Positions 1 to 5,542 of a stretch of 14,519 nt of DNA are shown here, piece after piece; the stretch's first letter is position 1, and each line of letters opens with the position of its first letter. Source of the DNA: Deltaproteobacteria bacterium (GTDB taxonomy: Bacteria; Myxococcota_A; UBA796; UBA2385); the NCBI GenBank assembly GCA_947462115.1, contig CANHON010000082.1, forward strand, positions 1-14,519, written 5' to 3'. A program made the translations under genes and the position numbers. The notes beneath the pieces are model-generated. The model was not told where the DNA came from. It ran no database searches and worked only from the letters and a program-made list of their open reading frames with translations.

Positions 1-950
1 ATGGTGTGGATCTCGTCGATGAACAGCACCGCGTGCGGCTGCTTGCCCAGCGCCTTGAGCACGCCCTTGAGGCGCTCCTCGAAGTCGCCGCGGTAGCGGG
101 TGCCGGCCAGCAGGGCGCCGAGGTCCAGCGAGTAGACCGTGGCGTTGGAGATGGCCTCTGGCACTTTGCCTTCGTGGATCCGGCGGGCGAGGCCCTCGAC
201 CAAGGCGGTCTTGCCGACGCCGGGGTCGCCGATCAACATCGGGTTGTTCTTCCGGCGCCGGGCGAGGATGTGGATGATGCGCTCCACCTCTTCGTCTCGG
301 CCCACCAGCGGGTCAATCTCTCCGCGCGCGGCTTTGGCCACGAGCTCGGTGGTGTAGGCGCTGAGCGGGTCCTTGTCGTCGTCGCCGCCCTCGTCGTCGC
401 CGTCGCCCGCCTCGTCCCGGTCCTCCTCCCCGCCGGCGCTCTCCCGCCGCTTGGGGCCTTCGGGGGCCTGGGGTTCGTCCTTGGGTTTGGCCTTGCGCTG
501 CTTGGCGCCGGGCACGGGCTTGCCCTTGCCGTGGCTGATGTGGGCGGTCAGATCGACGCGCCGCACGCCCTGCTCGGCGAGCAGGTAGACCGCTTGGCTG
601 TCCTCTTCGCGCATGAGCTCGGCGAGCAAGGTGGGGCCGTCGAGCTCGCCTTTGCCGTTGCTCTGCACGTGCAGCAACGAGCGCTGAAACACCCGGTTGA
701 AGCCCTGGGTTTGCTGGGGCTGGACGTCGGCGTCCTCGGGGAGCTTCTCGAGCTCCTCCTCCAAGAAGCGGTTGAGGTCGCGCTCCAGCTTCTTGAGCTT
801 CACGCCCACCGCTTCGAGCATGTTGGCGGAGTCGGGATCGTGCAGCAGGGCCAGCAGCACGTGCTCCAGCGTGAGGAACTCGTGGCGGCGGTCGGCGGCG
901 TCGTCCAGCGCCCGGCTCAGGGCGACTCGCAGGTTGTTCGAGATGTTCAT
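1..950 (-). CDS. clpA: ATP-dependent Clp protease ATP-binding subunit ClpA (partial, N-terminal 316 residues)
   Basis: ClpA is the AAA+ unfoldase that feeds proteins, including N-degron substrates brought by ClpS, into the ClpP chamber in the cytoplasm. The visible part starts MNISNNLRVALSRAL and has the double Clp N domain (about residues 1-140), then the first AAA+ module with Walker A GDPGVGKT (241-248), the pore-loop region GTRYRGDFEERL and Walker B VLFIDEIHT at the window edge. The rest, including the second AAA+ module, lies outside. Two ATG codons are adjacent (953 and 950); the one at 950 sits 6 nt from a GGAG and is preferred. The linker between the N domain and D1 (141-194) is long and highly charged, basic first and then strongly acidic. 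It lies 22 bp after clpS on the same strand, so the two are very likely one transcript. Family identification is certain; only the linker is unusual. Confidence 0.97.
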   Translation of the reverse strand, partial: MNISNNLRVALSRALDDAADRRHEFLTLEHVLLALLHDPDSANMLEAVGVKLKKLERDLNRFLEEELEKLPEDADVQPQQTQGFNRVFQRSLLHVQSNGKGELDGPTLLAELMREEDSQAVYLLAEQGVRRVDLTAHISHGKGKPVPGAKQRKAKPKDEPQAPEGPKRRESAGGEEDRDEAGDGDDEGGDDDKDPLSAYTTELVAKAARGEIDPLVGRDEEVERIIHILARRRKNNPMLIGDPGVGKTALVEGLARRIHEGKVPEAISNATVYSLDLGALLAGTRYRGDFEERLKGVLKALGKQPHAVLFIDEIHT

Positions 951-972
951 CATCGGCTCCGTCGGGCGTTTG

Positions 973-1308
973 CTACTCAGGCTCTGTGGTCAACAGCAGC
1001 GGGTAGCCATTGTCTCGGGCGTACTGAACCGTCAGGGCGCACTTGGTCTCGGCGACCTCTCTGGGATAAACGCCAGCAATGGCGACCCCATCGTTGTGGA
1101 CCGTCAGCATGATGCGGGTGGCTTCGGCTTTGGTGCGGCGGAAAACGTCCTCCAGCACGTGCACCACGAACTCCATCGGCGTGAAGTCGTCGTTGTGCAG
1201 CATCACCTTGAACCGGCGCGGGCGGCTGATCCGCTCCTTGAGCATGGTGGCGTCGTCGCGCTCGGTCTTTCGCGACGGAGGGCCGCCCTTCTTCTGATCA
1301 CCGCTCAT
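973..1308 (-). CDS. clpS: ATP-dependent Clp protease adaptor protein ClpS
   Basis: ClpS binds the N-terminal residue of N-degron substrates and hands them to ClpA. The core matches the family: LHNDDFTPMEFVVHVLEDVF, then MLTVHNDGVAIAGVY and the C-terminal EVAETK...ARDNGYPLL. The substrate-pocket residues are present: Asn39, Asp40, Asp41, Met45 and His71 in the 111-residue form. An ATG four codons upstream (1320) is possible, but a GGGAG at 1318-1314 lies 5 nt before the ATG at 1308, so 1308 is chosen. The N-terminal tail before the core is polar and basic, as is usual for the flexible arm that engages ClpA. The gene is directly followed by clpA, the classical arrangement. Confidence 0.96.
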   Translation of the reverse strand: MSGDQKKGGPPSRKTERDDATMLKERISRPRRFKVMLHNDDFTPMEFVVHVLEDVFRRTKAEATRIMLTVHNDGVAIAGVYPREVAETKCALTVQYARDNGYPLLLTTEPE

Positions 1309-1467
1309 GCGAACTCCCATCGGCGAGGTCGGTCAGGCTAGACACCGACCCGGCCGGTGACCAGTCTGTGGGCCACAATTCTGCCCAAGTCGCGGGGCGC
1401 GCCTGCAGCGACCGGCGGTGCGCCGTCCTACCCGGCTCTGCGGCCGCGCGAAGGGGAGGGCCGGTGA
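1309..1467. other. Spacer upstream of clpS; small inverted repeat, no gene
   Basis: No ORF with a credible start or family fits here. An inverted repeat TGGGC...GCCCA (1369-1373 and 1383-1387, 9-nt loop) and a second, CACCG...CGGTG (1344-1348 and 1355-1359), lie between the stop of the lipoprotein gene and clpS. They could be part of a weak terminator or an operator, but neither has a T-run. No convincing -35/-10 pair was found for clpS. Confidence 0.3.
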
Positions 1468-2298
1468 TCAGGGGGCAGGCGGCGCCCCGCTGTCGACGGT
1501 GCCGGAGTCCACCGGGCCGTCGGTCGCGCAGACCGCCTCGGCGCAGCAGCGCCAGTCCCGCGGCGGGCGACCGAGGGGGGTCTCCCGGAGCTCGGCGTGG
1601 GCGGCGTCCGAGAAGGACCCTTCGATGGTGTGAATGCTGTCCTCGACGGTGATCCGGCGGCCCTCCACCCGGACGGGGCCGGGCCCCGGCAGCGTGGTGC
1701 GGGCGCCCTCGGCGTAGAACAGCGCGTCGGTGCGGGCGCGCATGCCCGCGCTCTCGCAGCGCCACGCGCCCGTCGCCCGCTGGTTGAGGGTGAAGGTGAC
1801 CTCGTGGTGGGTGTTGTCGTGGACGACGATGGTCGTGCTCGGGCTGATCCACTGGGTGCCGCTCGGGTCGGTCCAGAGGGGGAGCCCGTCGCTCAGATCG
1901 GCGGGATCGCTGACATCGCCGATGAACACCCGCAGCTCACCGGGCCCGATCTCCACCGTCGCTCCGGTCTCGGCCTGGAGCACCGCCGGCTGCCCGGCGT
2001 CGAAGCGGGTCACCCCGGCGGCGAACAGGCTGAAGGGCGCCGCGGTCGGCGCCTCGTCGATGAGCGCGACCACCCGCAGGCTGGTCCCGTGCTGCCCGCT
2101 GAGCGTGCCGCGCTGCAGCTTGTCCTCCGCGCTGCACCCGATGACCCCGGCGGCGATCAGGGCCGAGGCGCACGACCGGATGGGCGAACCGGCGGGCGCG
2201 GCGACGGGGCCCCGGCGCCCACCTGCAGGCCGTTCGGTGGGCCGTTCGGTGGGCCGACCGCTGGGCAGCGGGGGCGGGCAGGCGAAGGGGCGGGACAT
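1468..2298 (-). CDS. Putative lipoprotein of unknown function, C-terminal Asp-Ser-Gly repeats
   Basis: I do not recognise a family. The start at 2298 is chosen because GGAG (2307-2304) lies 5 nt upstream; an ATG 16 codons earlier (2346) has no such support. The 276-residue product has an unusually long, Pro/Arg-rich N-terminal segment, then a hydrophobic stretch CASALIAAGVIGC ending in a lipobox-like VIGC, giving a predicted lipidated Cys55 and a mature domain of about 222 residues. The mature part looks like beta-rich secreted protein (VRVEGRRITVEDSIHTIEG), has a Cys-Cys pair near the end (WRCCAEAVC) and closes with VDSGTVDSGAPPAP. Asp-Ser-Gly tails of this kind are common in exported proteins of myxobacteria and relatives. 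No start codon lies between Met17 of the longer form and the signal core, so the long n-region is real unless a non-standard start is used. Envelope location is inferred from the lipobox only. Confidence 0.72.
   Translation of the reverse strand: MSRPFACPPPLPSGRPTERPTERPAGGRRGPVAAPAGSPIRSCASALIAAGVIGCSAEDKLQRGTLSGQHGTSLRVVALIDEAPTAAPFSLFAAGVTRFDAGQPAVLQAETGATVEIGPGELRVFIGDVSDPADLSDGLPLWTDPSGTQWISPSTTIVVHDNTHHEVTFTLNQRATGAWRCESAGMRARTDALFYAEGARTTLPGPGPVRVEGRRITVEDSIHTIEGSFSDAAHAELRETPLGRPPRDWRCCAEAVCATDGPVDSGTVDSGAPPAP
2228..2256 (+). repeat. 12-bp tandem direct repeat (GGCCGTTCGGTG x2 plus 5 bp)
   Basis: Copies start at 2228 and 2240, followed by a partial third (GGCCG at 2252). It lies inside the N-terminal segment of the lipoprotein gene and encodes the repeated RPTERPTERP on the minus strand. 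It is a local duplication of 12 bp, so it keeps the frame. Confidence 0.85.
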
Positions 2299-2489
2299 CG
2301 GCGCTCCACACGCGGACGCGCGTCGGCGCGCCTCGCGCCCCTCCATCGGCTCTGGGGGGCCGCGGGTGAAGCGGGGACGGCCAGCGAAGCGGCAGCTTGG
2401 GGCCGCCCGAGGGCCGAGTGGGCCCGCCGCGTGGCCTCCGCTAGGGTTAGGGGCCGTCTGGGTCGGCCGCGCTGGCCCGCGGAGGTCTC
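2299..2489. promoter_or_regulatory. Divergent spacer between the lipoprotein gene and the 2490 gene
   Basis: This spacer of about 190 bp must hold promoters for both outward-facing genes. The only less GC-rich spot is TAGGGTTAGGG around 2443-2453, which could serve as a -10-like element for the plus-strand gene, but no matching -35 hexamer was found. Ribosome binding sites are clear at both ends (GGAG at 2307-2304 on minus; GGAGG just before 2490 on plus). No hairpin stands out. Confidence 0.3.
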
Positions 2490-2987
2490 ATGCGCGTCCA
2501 GCTTGAACGATTGGTCGACCTGCTCCGGCGCTCCGGCCACGTGCCCGTGCCCGCGCCCCCGGTGGGCGGCGGCGACGGGCTCGCCTTGTGGATCGACTGG
2601 GTTCGCGCGGTGGAGCAGGCCCGCGAAGGGCAGGCCATCTGGCTGCTGCCCAACCTGCGCTTGGTGTGGCTGGCGGACGCGATGGGATTGCTCCGCGCCC
2701 TCCGCATGGGCCCCGAGGCCGCCCGGTGGATGTCCGACGGAGATCACCCGCTGGTCGGTGATCCCGAGGATGGCTGCCTGATGTGGACCGAGCGGGGCCT
2801 CCCGGAGATCGGCGCGCCGCCGGGCGCGGTGCTCGAGGTGCTGCTCGGCGAGCGGCCCCGCCTGCGGGCCATCGACCTGGGCGGCTGGATCGAGCAGGTC
2901 TGCCGCTTGTACGCCGGCGCACAGCTCGAGGTGGACAGCGACGGCTGGGTCTCGCCGCGCCTGCCCGGGGGCGAGGGCGCCCACTAG
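2490..2987 (+). CDS. Hypothetical protein (165 residues)
   Basis: A GGAGG with a 4-nt spacer precedes the ATG, and codon use matches the neighbours, so the gene is very likely real. The product is soluble, with no signal peptide or membrane segment, and is rich in Leu, Arg and Trp. An N-terminal helical part (MRVQLERLVDLLRRSG) leads to a Trp-rich region, then HPLVGDPEDGCLMWTERG and a segment ending DLGGWIEQVCRLY. The order 'Leu-Pro helix, acidic-Gly turn, late W-hydrophobic helix' is vaguely like the SMI1/KNR4 (SUKH) fold, but I cannot confirm it and name no function. It is divergent from the lipoprotein gene and is followed by apaG after 177 bp. Confidence 0.7.
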   Translation: MRVQLERLVDLLRRSGHVPVPAPPVGGGDGLALWIDWVRAVEQAREGQAIWLLPNLRLVWLADAMGLLRALRMGPEAARWMSDGDHPLVGDPEDGCLMWTERGLPEIGAPPGAVLEVLLGERPRLRAIDLGGWIEQVCRLYAGAQLEVDSDGWVSPRLPGGEGAH

Positions 2988-3066
2988 CCGCGGTCGGTCG
3001 GATCGCAGCGCGTCAAGATGACGTCCTCGTCGATGTTTCAGGTGTTTCATCGGCGAGGCGGGGCGC

Positions 3067-3098
3067 GGGGTGCACCCCCCGGCGGGACGGGCCCCGCC
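3067..3098. promoter_or_regulatory. Palindrome plus hairpin upstream of apaG
   Basis: A perfect 12-bp palindrome GGGGTGCACCCC (3067-3078) is followed two bases later by GGCGGG...CCCGCC (3081-3086 and 3093-3098, 6-nt loop). Both sit in the 177-bp spacer between the 2490 gene and apaG. They could be an operator for apaG or part of a factor-dependent terminator for the upstream gene. There is no T-run, so an ordinary intrinsic terminator is unlikely. Confidence 0.4.
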
Positions 3099-3164
3099 GC
3101 TTGGGCTATGGCCGCGCTGGCTCGCCCGCGGCTTCCGCCGGGTCCCGCGAGCCGGGAGGTCGGG

Positions 3165-3548
3165 ATGGAGACGGCGGTCACGCGGGGGGTGCGGGTCGAG
3201 GTCCGCACGTGGTTCTTGGCCGGGCAGAGCGATCCCAAGCGGGGGATCTGGGCCCACGCCTATGAGATCACGATCTCGAACGAGTCGGACATCACCGTGC
3301 AACTGCTGAGCCGGCACTGGGTGATCCGCAACGAGGACGGCGTCGAAGAGCACGTCCGCGGCCCGGGGGTGGTCGGCGAGCAGCCCCGCTTGGCGCCCGG
3401 CGAGCGCTTTCAGTACACGTCTGGCTGCCCGCTGGACACCAGCATCGGCACCATGGTCGGCACCTACGAGATGATCGACGAGCAGGGCAATCGCTTCGAG
3501 GTCGACATCCCGGCCTTCACCCTGGCCGAGCCCTACGTCTTCAACTGA
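3165..3548 (+). CDS. apaG: ApaG family protein (DUF525)
   Basis: The 127-residue product matches ApaG (125 residues in E. coli) along its whole length, a small single-domain beta-sandwich protein linked to Co2+/Mg2+ resistance in enterobacteria but of uncertain biochemical role. Diagnostic segments are VQLLSRHWVIRNEDG, the Gly motif GPGVVG (66-71), LAPGERFQYTSGCPL, GTMVGTYEMIDEQGN and the ending VDIPAFTL. The frame is open for another 49 codons upstream, but GGGAGG (3154-3159) with a 5-nt spacer fixes the ATG at 3165, and homology starts there. It stands 39 bp before nth on the same strand. It is not next to ksgA or apaH as in enterobacteria. Confidence 0.95.
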   Translation: METAVTRGVRVEVRTWFLAGQSDPKRGIWAHAYEITISNESDITVQLLSRHWVIRNEDGVEEHVRGPGVVGEQPRLAPGERFQYTSGCPLDTSIGTMVGTYEMIDEQGNRFEVDIPAFTLAEPYVFN

Positions 3549-3573
3549 AGCGGGGCGCGGGGAGCGGCAGCGC

Positions 3574-3591
3574 ATGGACATCGCCCGATGA
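3574..3591 (+). promoter_or_regulatory. Five-codon micro-ORF overlapping the nth start (possible translational coupling)
   Basis: GGGGAG (3559-3564) lies 9 nt before an ATG at 3574 that reads M-D-I-A-R-stop. Its TGA (3589-3591) overlaps the nth ATG (3588-3590) as ATGA. The nth start itself has no good Shine-Dalgarno sequence at standard spacing. The arrangement would let ribosomes load at the micro-ORF and restart on nth. It could also be chance, with the GGGGAG acting on nth over a long spacer. Confidence 0.35.
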
Positions 3592-4292
3592 GCGCCGCGC
3601 TCCAGGCCAAGGCCGCCCGCGTGCAACAGACGCTGGACGCGCTCTACCCGAGCACGCCGGTGCCGCTGGATCATTCCGATCCCTTCACCCTGCTGGTGGC
3701 GGTGCTGCTCAGCGCCCAGACCACCGACAAGAAGGTCAATGAGGTCACGCCGGCCTTGTTCGCCGCGGCGCCCGGCCCTTCCGAGATGGTGGCCCTGGGC
3801 GAGGCGGCGATCTTGGCCTACATCCAGGCGATCGGGCTCGCGCCGACCAAGGCCAAGCACATCGCCCGGCTGTCGGCCCTGCTGCTGGAGCGACACGGTG
3901 GGCAGGTCCCCGACGATGAGGCCGCGCTGGAGGCCCTCCCCGGCGTCGGGCACAAGACCGCCAGCGTGGTGCTGTCCCAGGCCTTCGGCCGCCCGGCCTT
4001 CCCGGTCGACACCCACATCCACCGGCTCGCGTGGCGCTGGGGCCTGAGCGAGGCCCGCACCGTGGTGCAGACCGAGGCCGACCTCAAGGCCCTGTTCCCC
4101 GCGGCGCGCTGGAACGACCTGCACCTCCAGATCATCTTCTTCGGTCGGGAGCACTGCCCGGCGCAGCGCCACGACTGGGCCGCTTGCCCCATCTGCGCCT
4201 GGGCCGGCCTGCCGGAGCGGGAGGTCGAAGAGCGGGCCAGCGGCGTTCACCCCACGCGGGCCCCCCGCGTCAAGGTACGGAAAACACCTTAG
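3588..4292 (+). CDS. nth: Endonuclease III family DNA glycosylase/AP lyase (atypical cluster region)
   Basis: Base-excision repair enzyme that removes oxidised pyrimidines and cleaves the abasic site. The 234-residue product has the endonuclease III fold: LLVAVLLSAQTTDKKVNEV near the N terminus, the helix-hairpin-helix LPGVGHKTASVVL with catalytic Lys123, and FPVDTHIHRLAWRWGL with catalytic Asp141. The C-terminal region that normally binds a 4Fe-4S cluster through four Cys (C-X6-C-X2-C-X5-C) reads Cys190-X9-Cys200-X2-Cys203, with no fourth Cys before the end. The cluster is thus probably absent or altered. A basic tail (RAPRVKVRKTP) ends the protein. It follows apaG by 39 bp, and its stop overlaps the stop of the convergent desaturase gene. 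Family assignment is secure; cluster status is inference. Confidence 0.93.
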   Translation: MSAALQAKAARVQQTLDALYPSTPVPLDHSDPFTLLVAVLLSAQTTDKKVNEVTPALFAAAPGPSEMVALGEAAILAYIQAIGLAPTKAKHIARLSALLLERHGGQVPDDEAALEALPGVGHKTASVVLSQAFGRPAFPVDTHIHRLAWRWGLSEARTVVQTEADLKALFPAARWNDLHLQIIFFGREHCPAQRHDWAACPICAWAGLPEREVEERASGVHPTRAPRVKVRKTP

Positions 4293-5290
4293 TTCGGTAG
4301 CGCGGGCCCGGGCTGCGGGGCCTTGGCGGGCCACACCGGGGCCGAGACCACCCGGCGGAGGGCGGAGAGGTAGCTGCCCTGAACCTCGTGGTAGCCGCTG
4401 GTCTGGTGCGCGCGCAGCAGGTCGCGCACGGCGGGCAGGTTGTAGTGCGGCACCGCCATGAACAGGTGGTGGCAGCAGTGGTAGTGGAAGGCGTAGGGCG
4501 CGAGCAGCCAGGCCTCCAGCGGGTGCGGCACGATGTCCACGGTGGGGATGCGCGGGCCGCCGTAGGCCTGGAGCCCGCCCGGCAGGCCCGCGGCCACTTG
4601 GTGCGCGAGGCCGTGCTCGACGACGATCCGGCAGCGGTTGAGGAAGACCGCCACGGTGAACAGCGGGGCGATCCACAGCAGCCCGTAGGCCCACCAGGCG
4701 TCCAGGCTCCAGGCGCAGAGCGCGATGAGGCTGAGCTGGGTCAGCACCACGAGGGCGCTGTCGCGGAGCTTGCGCCGGTTGATCTCGGGCGGGTGCTGCG
4801 CGCGGTCGCCGAAGCCGCCGGTGCCCTTCTGGCGGATCTTGATGACGAGCTCGACCAGGGTGCCGAGCGTGAGGACCAAGAAGCGCTGCAGGCCGGGTTT
4901 TGCGCGGATCACCGTGCCGTAGATGTGGCCGTCGGGGTCGTCGTCGAGGCTGCGGGCCCGGTGGTGGTCGAGGTGCTGGAGCCGGTAGGCGGTGAAGCTC
5001 ACGCCGACCATCGCTTGGCCGGCCACGCCGAGCAGCTCGTTGAGCCACTCCGGCCAGGCCAAGGTGCGGTGAACGGCCTCGTGGCCGCTGATCACGAGCC
5101 GGTACTGCAGGACGCCGAGCACGGGCAGCCCCCACAGCAGGTGCAGGGGGCCGAGCCACCGCGGCAGCAGCAGCAGGGCGAAGATCCCGATCCAGCAGGC
5201 GAAAAGACCGGGCAGCGCCACGTTGCGGTGGTCCTGGCGCAGGGCGCGGAGGGCGTCGTCGAGGCTGCCGGCTTCGGGCGCGGGGGGCAT
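4289..5290 (-). CDS. Membrane fatty acid desaturase family protein
   Basis: Integral-membrane di-iron desaturase or hydroxylase of the FA_desaturase superfamily. The 333-residue protein has three His boxes: H70-EAV-H74 (HxxxH), H106-LD-H109-H110 (HxxHH) and H271-CC-H274-H275 (HxxHH, preceded by His269), with an extra E225-H226...H230. Hydrophobic segments lie near residues 25-43, 50-68, 135-152 and 180-216, fitting a four-helix membrane core with the boxes on the cytoplasmic face. GGAG 5 nt before the ATG supports the start. The substrate (acyl chain, carotenoid or other lipid) cannot be told from the sequence. It is divergent from the acyl-CoA carboxylase genes across a spacer of about 250 bp and convergent with nth, sharing 4 bp at the stops. 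Confidence 0.92.
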   Translation of the reverse strand: MPPAPEAGSLDDALRALRQDHRNVALPGLFACWIGIFALLLLPRWLGPLHLLWGLPVLGVLQYRLVISGHEAVHRTLAWPEWLNELLGVAGQAMVGVSFTAYRLQHLDHHRARSLDDDPDGHIYGTVIRAKPGLQRFLVLTLGTLVELVIKIRQKGTGGFGDRAQHPPEINRRKLRDSALVVLTQLSLIALCAWSLDAWWAYGLLWIAPLFTVAVFLNRCRIVVEHGLAHQVAAGLPGGLQAYGGPRIPTVDIVPHPLEAWLLAPYAFHYHCCHHLFMAVPHYNLPAVRDLLRAHQTSGYHEVQGSYLSALRRVVSAPVWPAKAPQPGPALPN

Positions 5291-5542
5291 CGGGTCTCCG
5301 GTCGAGCGGCCCTTCAGGGGCGCCGGGCCCCGCCATCGTAGCGCAGGCGCGCCGCCGCGCCCGCGTCCGCCCTCGAGGCCAACGGGGCCTGTGGGGCACC
5401 AACGGGGCCCGCGCCGCGGCCCTGTCCCCGGGGTTTGTCTGTGCCCCAGGAATCAGCGGGAGCGCTGTGCTGGATGGTGTTTTGGGTGGGTGCGGCATCT
5501 CGGCTGATCCGTCACCCGGGGCGCTGCGGTATGGTCGCCGGC
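5291..5542. promoter_or_regulatory. Divergent promoter region, desaturase / carboxylase
   Basis: This spacer carries the start signals of both the desaturase gene (minus) and the carboxylase operon (plus). It holds a spaced direct repeat (CCAACGGGGCC at 5379 and 5399) and a CCCCGGGG palindrome (5426-5433). TATGGT at 5530-5535 could be a -10 element whose start point would fall at about the ATG at 5543, implying a leaderless message, but no good -35 was found. No other gene is visible. Confidence 0.45.
5379..5409 (+). repeat. Two 11-bp direct repeats spaced by two helical turns (CCAACGGGGCC)
   Basis: CCAACGGGGCC occurs at 5379-5389 and again at 5399-5409, a 20-bp centre-to-centre distance that places both copies on about the same face of the helix. 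The location between two outward-facing lipid-related genes suggests an operator or activator site. This is seen directly; the regulator is unknown. Confidence 0.6.

Noticed and set aside
6..1112. Plus-strand open frame opposite clpA and clpS
   Set aside because: It is the antisense frame of clpA, with Leu/Val/Ala-rich low-complexity translation; clpA and clpS on the minus strand have clear homology.
2443..2453. TAGGGTTAGGG as a telomere-like repeat
   Set aside because: Only two units, in a GC-rich bacterial spacer; a chance match or a weak -10 element is more likely.
3018..3164. N-terminal extension of apaG
   Set aside because: The frame is open, but a GGGAGG at the right distance and the family alignment both put the start at 3165; the upstream translation is Gly/Pro/Arg-rich and unlike ApaG.
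2157..5498. Very long minus-strand open frame (over 1,100 codons)
   Set aside because: It lies antisense to apaG and nth and overlaps the desaturase gene in another frame. Its composition is Arg/Pro/Ala/Gly-rich with no family motif, as expected for the shadow frame of GC-rich genes.
5435..5542. Earlier TTG start of the carboxyltransferase
   Set aside because: There is no ribosome binding site, and the added residues do not resemble the family N terminus. The ATG at 5531 is still possible and is mentioned with the gene.
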